This document shows, piece after piece, positions 18,517 through 28,054 of a stretch of 33,758 nt of DNA. A program made the translations under genes and the position numbers. The notes below the pieces were generated by a model. The model was not told the DNA's origin. It searched no databases and was given only the letters and a program-made list of their open reading frames with translations. The stretch lies in contig CAKZSB010000335.1 of NCBI GenBank assembly GCA_937920585.1, forward strand, positions 1 through 33,758, read 5' to 3'. Position 1 is the stretch's first letter, and each line of letters opens with the position of its first letter. Source of the stretch: an uncultured Granulosicoccaceae bacterium (lineage in GTDB: Bacteria > Pseudomonadota > Gammaproteobacteria > Granulosicoccales > Granulosicoccaceae).

Positions 18517-18593
18517 TGCGGGGTGGAGCAGTCTGGCAGCTCGTCGGGCTCATAACCCGAAGGTCGCAGGTTCGAATCCTGCCCCCGCTACCA
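18517..18593 (+). tRNA. Initiator tRNA-fMet (CAT) with a U1/U72 mismatch
   Basis: The gene is 77 bases with encoded CCA (18591-18593) and anticodon CAT at 18551-18553. Initiator hallmarks are all present. There are three consecutive G:C pairs in the anticodon stem (TCGGG/CCCGA), an A11:U24 pair in the D stem, an unpaired 1-72 position, and G2:C71, C3:G70 and G4:C69 for formylation. The 1-72 position is U/U here, whereas E. coli and most gammaproteobacterial initiators have C/A. It lies upstream of rimP as E. coli metY does, with its own promoter and terminator. Confidence 0.96.
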
Positions 18594-18605
18594 AGTTATG
18601 TACTG

Positions 18606-18631
18606 AAAGGCCCCTCTTAAGGGGCCTTTTT
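18606..18631 (+). terminator. Rho-independent terminator after tRNA-fMet
   Basis: A 10-bp stem including AAAGGCCCCT (18606-18615) and its complement AGGGGCCTTT (18620-18629) closes a CTTA loop and ends in five T (18627-18631). It starts 13 bases after the tRNA CCA. Confidence 0.92.
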
Positions 18632-18681
18632 GTTGCCGGGTCATTTTTCGAAAAAACAGACGAGCAATAAACTGGATTTTT

Positions 18682-19137
18682 ATGCGGCGGGCACCTGACA
18701 GCATCTGGAAGTTTGTTGCACCGGTGGTGACAAACCTGGATTACGAGTTTGTCGGTGCCAGTCTCGGCCAGGCAGAGTCCGGACTGACCCTGCGAATCTA
18801 CATTGACGGTCCGGACGGTGTCACCGTAGACGACTGTGCGAAAGTCAGTCGACAACTGGGTGATGCACTGGACGTGGAGAATCTGATCGCCGGTGAGTAT
18901 TGTCTTGAGGTCTCCTCACCAGGTGTTGACCGCCCGCTCTTCGGGATTGACGATTTCACCCGGTTTGCCGGCAATGAGGTCAAGTTGAAAATGGCAGTCG
19001 CGCAGGACGGGCGACGAAATTATCGCGGTATGCTGGATTCGGTTGTGGATCAGTCGGTGGTGTTAAAGGTAGACGGCGAAGACCACGAACTAAGGATCAG
19101 TGATATTGAGAGTGCCAGTATCGTGGCTCGGTTTTGA
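18682..19137 (+). CDS. rimP: Ribosome maturation factor RimP
   Basis: RimP binds the 30S subunit and supports assembly around ribosomal protein S12. The 151-residue length is standard. The N-terminal domain has GLTLRIYID and the family signature SPGVDRPL at residues 79-86, and the C-terminal SH3-like domain follows. It opens the rimP-nusA-infB-rbfA-truB-rpsO-pnp cluster. The ATG at 18682 is preceded by only a weak GGA. Transcription may start in the 50 bases after the tRNA terminator or come from read-through. Confidence 0.94.
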   Translation: MRRAPDSIWKFVAPVVTNLDYEFVGASLGQAESGLTLRIYIDGPDGVTVDDCAKVSRQLGDALDVENLIAGEYCLEVSSPGVDRPLFGIDDFTRFAGNEVKLKMAVAQDGRRNYRGMLDSVVDQSVVLKVDGEDHELRISDIESASIVARF

Positions 19138-19220
19138 GCGAGTCGGAGTGGCGCAACAGCGGTTTTACGAGGACCATGCGCTGCATGCAAAGCTAACGCT
19201 TGTGGAAGGCATATGACTTT

Positions 19221-20735
19221 ATGAGCAAAGAAATACTACTGGTCGTCGACGCGGTTTCCAATGAAAAGGGCGTCGATGAAACCATCATATTCGAAGCACT
19301 GGAAGCTGCACTGGCGTCAGCCAGTCGCAAACGCAGCGGTATGGATATCGAAGTCCGGGTTGCGATTGATCGTGAAACCGGTGACTACCTGACTTACCGT
19401 CGTTGGGAGGTACTCGAGGACGATCAGGAACAAGAGTTTCCGTTGCGACAGATGACACTCTCGGCGGCGCGCGAAGACGAGCCCGACATCGCCGTAGGCG
19501 ATTTCGTTGAAGACGAAATCGAATCGGTGGATTTTGGTCGAATTGCCGCCCAGACCGCCAAACAGGTTATTGTGCAGAAGGTCCGCGAAGCGGAGCGTGC
19601 ACGCATTGTCGATGCATTTCAGGATCGCGTTGGCGAACTGGTGATGGGAATTGTCAAGCGCACCGAGCGCGGAGGCGTCTACATCGATTTGGGTAACAAC
19701 GCCGAAGCCTATATCCGTCGCGATGAAATGATACCGCGCGAGGCGGTTCGCACCGGGGACCGGCTGCGAGCCTACTTGCGTGAGGTGGTGTCCGAAGCGC
19801 GTGGCCCGCAACTGTTTGCCACCCGCACCTCGTCCGAGTTTTTGATAGAACTGTTCAAGCTCGAAGTGCCCGAGGTGGGTCAGGGTGTAATCGAAATCAA
19901 GGGCGCTGCGCGCGACCCGGGCAGCCGGGCCAAAATTTCGGTTGAGTCCAGTGATCCGCGGCTGGATCCGGTTGGTGCCTGTGTTGGTATGCGCGGTTCG
20001 CGTGTGCAGACCGTCTCGAACGAACTGGCTGGCGAACGCGTTGACATCATTCTGTGGAATGATAATCCAGCGCAATATGTCATCAACGCAATGGCACCGG
20101 CAGAGGTTCAATCCATCATCGTCGACGAAGATTCCAACAGTATGGATATCGTTGTCGAAACGGAGAGATTATCGCTTGCAATTGGTCGTGGCGGACAGAA
20201 CGTGAGACTGGCTGGTGAGTTGACGGGCTGGGAACTCAACGTGATGGATGAAAGCACGGCCGATGAAAAGAGTGAGGCCGAGGCACAGGTGCTGATCGCC
20301 AAGTTTGTTGAGGAGCTGACGGTCGACGAAGAGGTCGCCACAATCCTGGTACAGGAGAATTTCACCACGGTTGAAGAAGTAGCGTACGTTCCGGAGCAGG
20401 AGCTGCTGAACGTCGATGAATTCGATGAAGAAATAGTTGAAGAGCTACGAAATCGAGCGCAGGATGCGCTGCTTACCAAAGCACTGGTAACCGAGCAGAA
20501 AATCGAGAGCCTTAACCCTTCCGATGAACTGCTTGCGATGGAAGGCATTAGTGCCGGACTTGCAGTAGCGATGGCCGAAATCGGGGTTGCCACAGTGGAT
20601 GATCTGGCAGATTTGTCGGTTGATGAACTGATGGTGGTCGACGACATGGACGAAGAGACTGCGGGCAAACTAATAATGAAAGCGCGCGAGAGCTGGTTCC
20701 AGGACGAGGAACAAGTTGTTGAGTCGGGAGCCTGA
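19221..20735 (+). CDS. nusA: Transcription elongation/termination factor NusA
   Basis: NusA binds RNA polymerase and controls pausing, termination and antitermination. The protein has 504 residues. Domains in order are the N-terminal RNAP-binding domain (1-130), the S1 domain (about 137-200), KH1 with GMRGSR (256-261), and KH2 with [13 protein letters not shown] (321-333). Two acidic helical repeats (about 365-500) follow, as in gammaproteobacterial NusA. I chose the ATG at 19221 because [17 protein letters not shown] is the family N-terminus. GGAAGG lies 11 bases upstream, and an in-frame TTG at 19200 is less likely. Confidence 0.97.
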   Translation: MSKEILLVVDAVSNEKGVDETIIFEALEAALASASRKRSGMDIEVRVAIDRETGDYLTYRRWEVLEDDQEQEFPLRQMTLSAAREDEPDIAVGDFVEDEIESVDFGRIAAQTAKQVIVQKVREAERARIVDAFQDRVGELVMGIVKRTERGGVYIDLGNNAEAYIRRDEMIPREAVRTGDRLRAYLREVVSEARGPQLFATRTSSEFLIELFKLEVPEVGQGVIEIKGAARDPGSRAKISVESSDPRLDPVGACVGMRGSRVQTVSNELAGERVDIILWNDNPAQYVINAMAPAEVQSIIVDEDSNSMDIVVETERLSLAIGRGGQNVRLAGELTGWELNVMDESTADEKSEAEAQVLIAKFVEELTVDEEVATILVQENFTTVEEVAYVPEQELLNVDEFDEEIVEELRNRAQDALLTKALVTEQKIESLNPSDELLAMEGISAGLAVAMAEIGVATVDDLADLSVDELMVVDDMDEETAGKLIMKARESWFQDEEQVVESGA

Positions 20736-20742
20736 TCTCCCG
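20725..20742 (+). promoter_or_regulatory. Small hairpin across the nusA stop codon, before infB
   Basis: CGGGAG (20725-20730) pairs perfectly with CTCCCG (20737-20742) around a CCTGAT loop that contains the start of the nusA stop codon. It ends 17 bases before the infB ATG and lacks a T run, so it is not a terminator. It could affect coupling or infB initiation; function is not shown. Confidence 0.4.
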
Positions 20743-20759
20743 GGGGATAAGAGAAACGT

Positions 20760-23573
20760 ATGGCAGAAGTCACCGTTAAACAACTGGCGGCCACGGTAGG
20801 CACACCGGTTGACAAGCTACTTGAGCAACTCAAGGAAGCCGGCCTGGACAAGTCGGCGGCCGAAGATACGATTGCGGACGCTGAAAAAATTCAGTTGCTG
20901 ACTTTTCTGCGACAGTCTCATGGTGCCGAAAAGAAGGCTGCTGGTGCCAGCAAGATAACGCTGCGGCGTAAAAAGCACAGTGAGCTCAAGGCCGGTGGCA
21001 GCGGCAGAAAAACCGTCACCGTCGAAACGCGTGGCAAGCGAACCTATGTCAAGGCGGACGAGGATGATCGCGAGGAGCGCATCCGACAGGCCGAACAGCG
21101 TCAGAAGCAGGCTGAAAAAGATGCCCAGACGCGCGAGATAGATCAGAAGCAGCGCGAGCTGGAAGACATTGAAAAGGCGCAGGAGCAGGCGCGCCTCGCA
21201 GCCGAAAAAGCGGCTCAGGAAGCACTAAAGGAAGCTGAAAACGCGGTAGAGAAGGAGCGACGTGAAGCCGAGCAGCAGAAGCTGGCAGAAGAACAGCAAA
21301 AGCTCGCTGTAGAACAGGCCAGGCTCGAGGCTGAAAAGGCTGCGGCAGAGGAAGTCCGGCGCCAGGCAGAAGAAGAAGAACAAGCCAAACTAGCCGCAGA
21401 ACAGGAGCAGGAAGCAGCGGCAGCGCAGGAAGCAGCATCGGTCGCCGCCATGGAAGAGGCCCAGCGCATGGCGCTGGCCGAACTGGCGGCAGGTGTCGAG
21501 GAAGTAGGTCAGAAACAACAGGCGGCTGCCAAGGCAGCTGCAGATGCAGAATTGCGTCGCCAGCAGGAAGCTCGCCTGCGGGCAACACCGTCGCCCGCGC
21601 CGGCTGCCAATGCGCCGCCGCCGCCAATGGGGGATTCCGGTAAACCATCGCGTGGCGGACGTCGCGGTAAGTCCGGTCGCAAGGAGCTGCACGTTTCAGC
21701 GCACTCGCGCGGCGGTGGCCGACGCGAAAAACGCGGTTCATCGCGACGCGAGAACACTCGAAACGCCGATGCCAAGCATGGTTTTGCCAAGCCGACGGCG
21801 CCAGTCGTGCGCGATGTGGACATTCCGGAGACCATCACGGTCGCCGAGCTTGCCAATCGCATGGCCGTGAAAGCGGGTGAAGTGATCAAGACCATGATGG
21901 GTATGGGCGTAATGGCTACCATCAACCAAGTACTCGATCAGGATACCGCGGTACTGGTTTGTGAAGAGATGGGCCATCGCGCCAACACCAGTTCGGCAGA
22001 CGATCTGGAGCTGGAACTGCGCGCTCGCCTGCAGGCGGTACTCGAGGAATCTGAAGTAGAGCTCGAAACTCGTCCGCCCGTGGTGACCGTAATGGGCCAC
22101 GTCGACCACGGTAAGACTTCACTGCTGGATTACATTCGCACCAGTCGCGTAGCAGCCGGTGAAGCGGGTGGCATTACCCAGCATATTGGCGCCTATCACG
22201 TCGAACACGACAAAGGCACAATCACCTTTCTCGACACGCCAGGTCACGCGGCGTTTACTTCAATGCGTGCCCGTGGCGCGCAGGCCACTGACATAGTAGT
22301 GCTGGTGGTCGCGGCCGACGATGGTGCGATGCCGCAAACCGTTGAAGCTGTGCAGCACTCGCGAGCCGCTGGCGTGCCCATTATCGTCGCCGTCAACAAG
22401 ATGGACAAAGAAGACGCCGATCCTGATCGCGTCAAGAACGATTTGTCCAAGCACGATGTCATTCCCGAAGACTGGGGTGGCGACACAATGTTTGTTCCGG
22501 TGTCTGCACTAACCGGCGACGGGATCGACGAACTGCTCGATGCACTGGTGCTGCAGGCAGAAATTCTCGAATTGTCAGCATCATCTGCTGGTCCTGCGCA
22601 AGGCATTGTTATCGAAGCCACGCTCGACAAAGGCCGCGGCCCGGTCGCCACCGTGCTGGTACAGGGCGGCACGCTAAAGCGCGGCGACATCCTCGTCTGC
22701 GGCAAGGAGTTTGGCCGTGTTCGTGCAATATTCGATGAAAATGGCGAGCAGGTCAGCGAAGCCGGTCCATCGATACCAGTGCAGGTTCTGGGCTTGTCAG
22801 CCACGCCGAATGCCGGCGATGAAATGCTTGCGACCACCGATGAGCGAAGCGCCAGAGAGCTGGCCGATCTGCGCGATCAGAAGTCACGTGATGCGCGCCT
22901 GGCCGACCGAAAGCCTGCCAAGCTGGAAGATGTCTTTTCGCAGATCAAGCAGGGCGACAGCAACACGCTCAACCTGCTGGTGAAAACCGACGTGCAGGGC
23001 AGTTTCGAGGCGTTGCGAGATTCGCTGGAAAATATCTCCACCGATGAGGTCACCATTCGCGTTGTCGGTGGCGGTGTGGGCGGTATCAATGAGTCCGATG
23101 CGCAGCTGGCATCAGCATCCAATGCGATCATGATCGGCTTTAATGTCCGGGCGGACAATTCAGCTCGTCGCATACTTTCCGAGCAAGACATCGAACTGCA
23201 CTATGAAAGTGTGATTTACGAGGTGATCGACCGCGTCAAAGCGTCGGCCAGCGGTATGCTGGCACCTGAAATTCGCGAGAATATTATTGGTCTCGCCGAG
23301 GTCAAGGACGTCTTCCGCTCACCGAAATTTGGCGATATCGCAGGCTGCATGGTGATCGATGGTGTCGTGCGCAAGAGCGAACCCATCCGTGTTCTGCGCG
23401 ATAACGTCGTGATCTACGAAGGTGAACTCGAGTCATTGCGTCGCTTCAAAGACGATGTTTCCGAGGTTCGAATGGGTACCGAATGCGGTATTGGTGTTCG
23501 CAACTATAACGATGTTCAACCGGGAGACCAGATTGAGGTATTCGAGCGCAAGGAAGTTGCCCGTAGCCTTTGA
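20760..23573 (+). CDS. infB: Translation initiation factor IF-2
   Basis: IF-2 is the GTPase that delivers fMet-tRNA to the 30S subunit and promotes subunit joining. The protein has 937 residues. It has an IF2-N fold (residues 1-50) and a long charged Lys/Glu/Ala/Gln-rich helical linker (about 95-265). A basic Gly/Arg segment and a second IF2-N fold (about 355-405) come next. The G domain has GHVDHGKT (446-453), DTPGHAAF (492-499) and NKMD (546-549), and the beta-barrel and fMet-tRNA-binding domains follow. Internal in-frame starts for shorter forms, as in E. coli, cannot be judged here. It begins 24 bases after nusA. Confidence 0.97.
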   Translation: MAEVTVKQLAATVGTPVDKLLEQLKEAGLDKSAAEDTIADAEKIQLLTFLRQSHGAEKKAAGASKITLRRKKHSELKAGGSGRKTVTVETRGKRTYVKADEDDREERIRQAEQRQKQAEKDAQTREIDQKQRELEDIEKAQEQARLAAEKAAQEALKEAENAVEKERREAEQQKLAEEQQKLAVEQARLEAEKAAAEEVRRQAEEEEQAKLAAEQEQEAAAAQEAASVAAMEEAQRMALAELAAGVEEVGQKQQAAAKAAADAELRRQQEARLRATPSPAPAANAPPPPMGDSGKPSRGGRRGKSGRKELHVSAHSRGGGRREKRGSSRRENTRNADAKHGFAKPTAPVVRDVDIPETITVAELANRMAVKAGEVIKTMMGMGVMATINQVLDQDTAVLVCEEMGHRANTSSADDLELELRARLQAVLEESEVELETRPPVVTVMGHVDHGKTSLLDYIRTSRVAAGEAGGITQHIGAYHVEHDKGTITFLDTPGHAAFTSMRARGAQATDIVVLVVAADDGAMPQTVEAVQHSRAAGVPIIVAVNKMDKEDADPDRVKNDLSKHDVIPEDWGGDTMFVPVSALTGDGIDELLDALVLQAEILELSASSAGPAQGIVIEATLDKGRGPVATVLVQGGTLKRGDILVCGKEFGRVRAIFDENGEQVSEAGPSIPVQVLGLSATPNAGDEMLATTDERSARELADLRDQKSRDARLADRKPAKLEDVFSQIKQGDSNTLNLLVKTDVQGSFEALRDSLENISTDEVTIRVVGGGVGGINESDAQLASASNAIMIGFNVRADNSARRILSEQDIELHYESVIYEVIDRVKASASGMLAPEIRENIIGLAEVKDVFRSPKFGDIAGCMVIDGVVRKSEPIRVLRDNVVIYEGELESLRRFKDDVSEVRMGTECGIGVRNYNDVQPGDQIEVFERKEVARSL

Positions 23574-23608
23574 TACCGTCAACCGCTGCAAACGGCGTGT
23601 GAACGCTC

Positions 23609-23998
23609 TTGGCTAAGGATTATCCACGTAGCTATCGGGTTGCCGATCAGATACAGCGTGAACTGGCTGAACTGATTCGCAAAGAAGTCAAAGATCCGCG
23701 TGTGCCGGCACTGGTGACAGTGGCGGCCGTTGAGGTCAGCAAGGATCTGAGTCATGCGCGCGTGTATGTCAGCATGTTTGACGCCCCTGATCGCGAAGAG
23801 GCCGTGACTGCTTTGAACAACGCTGCCGGATTTCTGCGCGGCAAACTCGGTGCAAGGATACGCATGCGTACCGTGCCCATGCTCAATTTTAGATACGACG
23901 AAGTGCAGGAAAGGGGCGCGCAGCTATCAAGCCTGATCGATAACGCGGTCAGCAGTAATACTACGCCGGCTGATGACGCCGGTGAGCAGCTGGACTAA
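23609..23998 (+). CDS. rbfA: Ribosome-binding factor A
   Basis: RbfA is a KH-fold protein that binds 30S subunits for 16S rRNA 5' end maturation and cold adaptation. The protein has 129 residues. Family features are SYRVADQIQRELAELI at the N-terminus, KDPRVPALVTVAAVEVSKDLSHARVYVS in the middle and LGARIRMRTVPMLNFRYDE. The start is a TTG at 23609: an in-frame TGA lies three codons upstream, so no earlier start is possible, and the next Met is far too late. It lies between infB and truB. Confidence 0.94.
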   Translation: MAKDYPRSYRVADQIQRELAELIRKEVKDPRVPALVTVAAVEVSKDLSHARVYVSMFDAPDREEAVTALNNAAGFLRGKLGARIRMRTVPMLNFRYDEVQERGAQLSSLIDNAVSSNTTPADDAGEQLD

Positions 23999-24003
23999 CG
24001 CAC

Positions 24004-24921
24004 GTGGGCGGCAAAGCGAACAAACGCGATGTCACCGGCCTTTTGTTGCTGGACAAACCCGCGGGCGCGACTTCCAACGGCGTACTACAAAAAGTAAGGC
24101 ACCTGTACGGTGCAAAAAAGGCCGGTCACACTGGCAGTCTTGATCCATCTGCCACCGGCATGTTGCCGATCTGCTTTGGCGAGGCTACCAAGCTGTGCGG
24201 CTACCTGCTGGACTCAAGCAAGACATACCAGGTGGATGGTGTGCTGGGGGTCACAACAGATACCGAGGATGCAGACGGTGCAGTGACCGCTACCAGCGAG
24301 ATTCCACCGCTTGATCGCAGCCAGCTGGAAGAAATTGTCAGACGTTTTCAAGGCAGCCAAATGCAGCGCCCCCCGGTATACTCTGCACTTAAGCGCAACG
24401 GGGTACGCGTTCATAAACTGGCGCGCAAGGGAATCGAGGTCGAGCTCGAACCGCGGCCGATTACCGTGCATGAAATTTCGCTCGACAGTTTTAACGCCGT
24501 GACCTTCAGTCTCACGATGAAAGTCTCGAAGGGAACCTACGTTCGATCGATCGTGCGGGACATCGGTGAATCAGTTGGCTGTGGTGCACACGTCGCCCGC
24601 TTGCGACGCACCGCAGTGACCCCTTTCGAGTCACAACAGCTGGTGACCTTCGATACCCTGGAGGCAGCCAGTAATCTCGACGACTATCTGTTGCAGGCAG
24701 ACGTCGCCGTTGCTGACTACAAAGCACTGAGTATCGCTGATGACACTGCGCAGCGTTTTTGTCATGGTGCCAAGCCAATGTTAGGCGGCGATGAGCTGGC
24801 CGCTGTAGAAGGTGTTGACGAGCAGGCACTATTGAGAATTTATGACCAGCGCGAGCGTTTTCTCGGGCTGGGCAATTTGTGCGAAGGACGGCTGCATACG
24901 GTGCGGCTGATCGCAGGCTAA
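24004..24921 (+). CDS. truB: tRNA pseudouridine(55) synthase
   Basis: TruB makes pseudouridine 55 in the T loop of tRNAs. The protein has 305 residues. The catalytic Asp47 is in GHTGSLDPSATGMLPICFG. The KTYQVDGVLGVTTDTEDADG, RPPVYSALKRNGVRVHKLARKG and GTYVRSIVRDIGESVGCGAH motifs follow, and the C-terminal PUA-like part is present. The start is a GTG at 24004, five bases after the rbfA stop. Met-containing alternatives would remove conserved sequence. Confidence 0.96.
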   Translation: MGGKANKRDVTGLLLLDKPAGATSNGVLQKVRHLYGAKKAGHTGSLDPSATGMLPICFGEATKLCGYLLDSSKTYQVDGVLGVTTDTEDADGAVTATSEIPPLDRSQLEEIVRRFQGSQMQRPPVYSALKRNGVRVHKLARKGIEVELEPRPITVHEISLDSFNAVTFSLTMKVSKGTYVRSIVRDIGESVGCGAHVARLRRTAVTPFESQQLVTFDTLEAASNLDDYLLQADVAVADYKALSIADDTAQRFCHGAKPMLGGDELAAVEGVDEQALLRIYDQRERFLGLGNLCEGRLHTVRLIAG

Positions 24922-24957
24922 CGATGCCAGTGAGTGACTTTGCACGGTTTAACCACG

Positions 24958-24978
24958 CCAGCCGAACGGTTGGTTTTT
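24958..24978 (+). terminator. Candidate terminator or attenuator in the rpsO leader
   Basis: CCAGCC (24958-24963) pairs with GGTTGG (24968-24973) with one G-T wobble around a GAAC loop, followed directly by five T (24974-24978). It ends only eight bases before the rpsO Shine-Dalgarno (GGAG, 24987-24990). The stem is short, so partial termination is more likely than full. The rpsO leader is also where S15 autoregulates in E. coli, so it may instead belong to such an element. Confidence 0.5.
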
Positions 24979-24997
24979 CTATCTACGGAGAAATCTG

Positions 24998-25270
24998 ATG
25001 GGTTGTTTAAGCGCCGAAAGAACGGCGGAGATTGTTGACGAATATAAGCGTGACTCTGCGGACACGGGGTCACCGGAAGTACAGGTTGCACTGCTGTCCG
25101 CGAGAATTAATCATCTGACAGAACACTTCCAGAAACACAAGCACGACCATCATTCCCGACGTGGCTTGCTGCGCATGGTGAACCAGCGACGAAAACTGCT
25201 GGATTATCTCAAGGGGAAAGATCAGGGCCGCTATCAGGACCTTATTTCCCGTCTCGGCCTGCGCCGCTGA
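24998..25270 (+). CDS. rpsO: 30S ribosomal protein S15
   Basis: S15 is a primary 16S rRNA-binding protein of the small subunit platform. The 90-residue protein is slightly longer at its N-terminus than the usual 89 ([13 protein letters not shown] rather than MSLSAEK-type). Conserved blocks are [47 protein letters not shown] and the C-terminal LGLRR. It has a good ribosome binding site (CGGAG, seven bases before the ATG). In E. coli S15 represses its own leader; a hairpin occupies the leader here. Confidence 0.97.
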   Translation: MGCLSAERTAEIVDEYKRDSADTGSPEVQVALLSARINHLTEHFQKHKHDHHSRRGLLRMVNQRRKLLDYLKGKDQGRYQDLISRLGLRR

Positions 25271-25276
25271 CCTACC

Positions 25277-25293
25277 AGGTTCGAATCGAACCT
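25277..25293 (+). promoter_or_regulatory. Hairpin abutting the pnp ribosome binding site
   Basis: AGGTTCG (25277-25283) pairs perfectly with CGAACCT (25287-25293) around an AAT loop. The pnp Shine-Dalgarno AAGGAAA begins on the very next base. E. coli pnp is autoregulated through an RNase III-cleaved leader hairpin. This one is far smaller but is placed where it could affect initiation or serve as a 3' barrier for rpsO mRNA. Confidence 0.5.
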
Positions 25294-25304
25294 AAGGAAA
25301 CCAC

Positions 25305-27410
25305 GTGAATCAAATTACCAAGAGATTTCAGTTCGGCGAGCAGGAAGTTGTAATAGAGACGGGCGAAATTGCCCGGCAGGCCTCCTCGGCGATCATGGTC
25401 AGCATGGGCGAAACCGTGTTGCTGGTAACCGCAGTTGGCAGAGCCGACGCGAAACCCGGCCAGGATTTCTTCCCGCTGACAATCAACTACCAGGAACGCA
25501 CCTACGCGGCCGGCAAGGTGCCGGGTGGATTTTTCAAACGCGAAGGTCGTCCCAGCGAACACGAGACACTGACTTCACGGCTGATCGATCGGCCATTGCG
25601 TCCCCTTTTTCCAAAGGGTTTTCGCAACGAAGTGCAGGTTATCGCCACGGTGATGTCACTCGATCCGGAAATTCCGGCAGATATCGTTGCCATGCTCGGT
25701 GCATCGGCAGCAGTGAGTTGCTCGGGCATGCCATTCAACGGGCCGATCGGCGGTTGCCGGGTTGGCTACATTGATGGCGCCTATGTACTCAACCCCAGCA
25801 AGACTCAACTGGAATCATCTGCTCTGGATCTGGTTGTCGCAGGCACCAACAACGCTGTTTTGATGGTCGAATCAGAGGCCGATGTTCTGGCTGAGTCTGT
25901 CATGCTCGGCGCGGTAACTTTTGGCCACCAGCAGATGCAGGTAGCAATCGATGCGATTGCCGAGCTCGCCGCTGAGGTTGGCACCAAGCCGCTCGACTGG
26001 AAGCCAGCCGAGAAAAACGAAGCGCTGGCCGGTGCCGTTGCCGCCGCAGCCGAGGCCGGTCTCGCCGAGGCCTACTCGGTTGCCGACAAAATGCAGCGCC
26101 AGGAAAAGGTATCTGCAGTTCGCGATGCGGTTGTCGCGCAACTGGCTACCGGTGACGACGGTGCTCCGGCGGCTGATGAAGTCAAAGGGGCATTTGGCGA
26201 CCTGGAGAAAGGCCTGGTACGTGGCCGGATTCTGGCCGGTGAACGACGCATTGACGGACGCGATACACGCGCGGTTCGTCCGATTACCGTTCGCACTGGC
26301 GTATTGCCTCGCGTCCATGGCTCGGCACTGTTCACCCGTGGCGAAACACAGGCGATCGTCGCAGCTACTCTGGGCACAACGCGTGATGCTCAAATTATTG
26401 ATGCGCTCGACGGAGAGCGTCGCGACGCCTTCATGCTGCACTACAACTTTCCTCCGTACTGTGTGGGTGAAACCGGCTTTGTCGGTTCGCCAAAACGGCG
26501 TGAAATCGGTCATGGTCGCTTGGCCAAGCGCGGCGTCGGTGCGGTTATGCCTCCTGAAGATGACTTCCCCTACACCATTCGCGTGGTGTCGGAAATCACT
26601 GAGTCCAATGGCTCGAGTTCAATGGCCAGTGTGTGTGGTTCGAGTCTCGCGATGATGGATGCCGGTGTGCCATTGTCTGCGCCGGTTGCAGGGATTGCCA
26701 TGGGCCTCATCAAAGACGAGAACCGCTATGCGGTGCTGAGCGACATTCTGGGCGACGAGGACCACCTTGGTGATATGGACTTCAAGGTTGCCGGTACTGA
26801 TCAGGGTGTCACTGCGCTGCAGATGGACATCAAGATTGATGGCATCACCGAAGAGATCATGGCGGCTGCACTCGAGCAGGCAAAAGAAGGCCGGATGTTC
26901 ATTCTCGGCGAAATGAACAAAGTGCTTGCAGCACCTCGTGAAGAGCTGTCCCAGCATGCACCGCGTTTCATCACAATCAAAATCCACCCCGAAAAAATCG
27001 CTGCAGTGATAGGCAAGGGTGGTTCTGTGATTCGGGCACTGACCGAAGAGACCGGCGCGACGATCGACATTGGTGATGATGGTGTCATCAAGATCGCCTC
27101 CAGCGACCGCGTTGCCGGTGAAGAGGCGCGCAAGCGCATCGAGCAGATTACCGCTGATGTGGAAGTAGGAACCATCTACGAAGGCAAAGTGATCAAAATC
27201 ATGGATTTTGGTGCGTTCGTGAATATCCTGCCTGGCAAGGATGGTCTGGTCCATATCTCGCAGATTTCGGAAAACCGCGTGCAAAACGTGGCCGACGAAC
27301 TGAGCGAGGGCCAGGTGGTCAAGGTCAAGGTGCTGGAAGTCGACAAACAGGGCAGAATCAGGCTTAGCATGAAAGCCATTGCCGCCGATGAGGCGCCAGC
27401 CGAAACCTGA
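25305..27410 (+). CDS. pnp: Polyribonucleotide nucleotidyltransferase (PNPase)
   Basis: PNPase is a trimeric phosphorolytic 3'-5' exoribonuclease of the RNA degradosome. The protein has 701 residues. It has two RNase PH domains separated by a helical region. The second holds the catalytic aspartates in [24 protein letters not shown] domain with IGKGG (around 569-573) and a C-terminal S1 domain (about 620-690, [26 protein letters not shown]) follow. The start is a GTG at 25305, four bases after AAGGAAA, and it matches the family N-terminus. It begins 34 bases after rpsO. Confidence 0.97.
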   Translation: MNQITKRFQFGEQEVVIETGEIARQASSAIMVSMGETVLLVTAVGRADAKPGQDFFPLTINYQERTYAAGKVPGGFFKREGRPSEHETLTSRLIDRPLRPLFPKGFRNEVQVIATVMSLDPEIPADIVAMLGASAAVSCSGMPFNGPIGGCRVGYIDGAYVLNPSKTQLESSALDLVVAGTNNAVLMVESEADVLAESVMLGAVTFGHQQMQVAIDAIAELAAEVGTKPLDWKPAEKNEALAGAVAAAAEAGLAEAYSVADKMQRQEKVSAVRDAVVAQLATGDDGAPAADEVKGAFGDLEKGLVRGRILAGERRIDGRDTRAVRPITVRTGVLPRVHGSALFTRGETQAIVAATLGTTRDAQIIDALDGERRDAFMLHYNFPPYCVGETGFVGSPKRREIGHGRLAKRGVGAVMPPEDDFPYTIRVVSEITESNGSSSMASVCGSSLAMMDAGVPLSAPVAGIAMGLIKDENRYAVLSDILGDEDHLGDMDFKVAGTDQGVTALQMDIKIDGITEEIMAAALEQAKEGRMFILGEMNKVLAAPREELSQHAPRFITIKIHPEKIAAVIGKGGSVIRALTEETGATIDIGDDGVIKIASSDRVAGEEARKRIEQITADVEVGTIYEGKVIKIMDFGAFVNILPGKDGLVHISQISENRVQNVADELSEGQVVKVKVLEVDKQGRIRLSMKAIAADEAPAET

Positions 27411-27427
27411 TAGTCCAAAGGGCCACG

Positions 27428-27450
27428 CGCCAGCCAGCAATTGGCTGGCG
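27428..27450 (+). promoter_or_regulatory. Strong hairpin between pnp and tadA
   Basis: A perfect 9-bp stem CGCCAGCCA (27428-27436) and TGGCTGGCG (27442-27450) closes a five-base loop. It starts 17 bases after the pnp stop and ends two bases before the tadA ATG at 27453. No T run follows on either strand, so it is not a classical terminator. It could stabilise the pnp 3' end or sequester the tadA ribosome binding region. Confidence 0.6.
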
Positions 27451-27452
27451 CA

Positions 27453-27920
27453 ATGTCAGCGGCGAGCCACGTGAACGATCTGCACTACCTGCGACGTTGT
27501 CTGGAGCTCGCCGGGCAGGCGGCGGTGCAGGGTGAAGTGCCGGTCGGTGCAGTGCTGGTTCACAACGGACGGATTCTTGCCGAAGCGATGAACCAGTCCG
27601 TGCAGCTGCACGATCCCACAGCGCACGCCGAAATTCAGTGTCTGCGAGCAGCGAGTGCATCCCGGCGCAATCACCGGCTACCCGGCACAACTCTTTACAC
27701 CTCCCTGGAACCGTGTCTTATGTGCGCTGGTGCGCTGCTGCATGCGCGCGTTGATCGATTGGTCTATTCCGCAGTAGAGCCTCGCGGTGGTATCGCCAGC
27801 AGCGTGCCCGAGCTGCTCAAATCCATGCGTCACATTCACACGGTTGAGGTAGACAACGGCTTGTTGGCGGCTGAAAGTGCCCACTTGTTGCATACCTTTT
27901 TTCGTAGCCGCCGCGGCTGA
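27453..27920 (+). CDS. tadA: tRNA adenosine(34) deaminase TadA
   Basis: TadA deaminates A34 of tRNA-Arg(ACG) to inosine. The 155-residue protein has the zinc site His58-Ala-Glu60 (HAE, with Glu60 as proton shuttle) and Cys88/Cys91 in PCLMC. The EVPVGAVLVHNGRI and DPTAHAEI blocks are typical. I chose the ATG at 27453 because the N-terminal length then matches E. coli TadA. A TTG at 27441 lies inside a hairpin, and a GTG at 27471 would trim the first helix. No clear Shine-Dalgarno is seen. A guanine-type or other cytidine-like deaminase is less likely given the overall match. Confidence 0.92.
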   Translation: MSAASHVNDLHYLRRCLELAGQAAVQGEVPVGAVLVHNGRILAEAMNQSVQLHDPTAHAEIQCLRAASASRRNHRLPGTTLYTSLEPCLMCAGALLHARVDRLVYSAVEPRGGIASSVPELLKSMRHIHTVEVDNGLLAAESAHLLHTFFRSRRG

Positions 27921-28054
27921 TCCTGGCGCTGACTGCCGGATTTAAGTGACTCATTGCATGAAACGGGAAGCACTGTGAATCGATCCAGTATTTTAGCTGG
28001 CGTTCGCCCGGATATCCGCTAATTGGTAAAGAAGTGTAGCGGCTAGACGATATG

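Noticed and set aside
20108-20851. Minus-strand open frame of 247 codons over the end of nusA and start of infB
   Set aside because: The product is a serine/threonine-rich shadow created by the Asp/Glu-rich nusA C-terminus; no domain is visible and both sense genes are certain.
21049-21545. Repetitive Ala/Glu/Gln/Lys stretch in infB as a possible DNA repeat or recombination hotspot
   Set aside because: It encodes the charged linker typical of IF-2 and the DNA copies are not exact repeats.
25278-25288. GGTTCGAATC in the rpsO/pnp gap resembles a tRNA T-loop
   Set aside because: The flanks do not form a 5-bp T stem and no other tRNA arms are nearby; it is part of the simple 7-bp hairpin.
26619-27440. 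Minus-strand open frame of 273 codons antisense to pnp
   Set aside because: It is fully antisense to well-conserved PNPase KH and S1 domains and has no family features.
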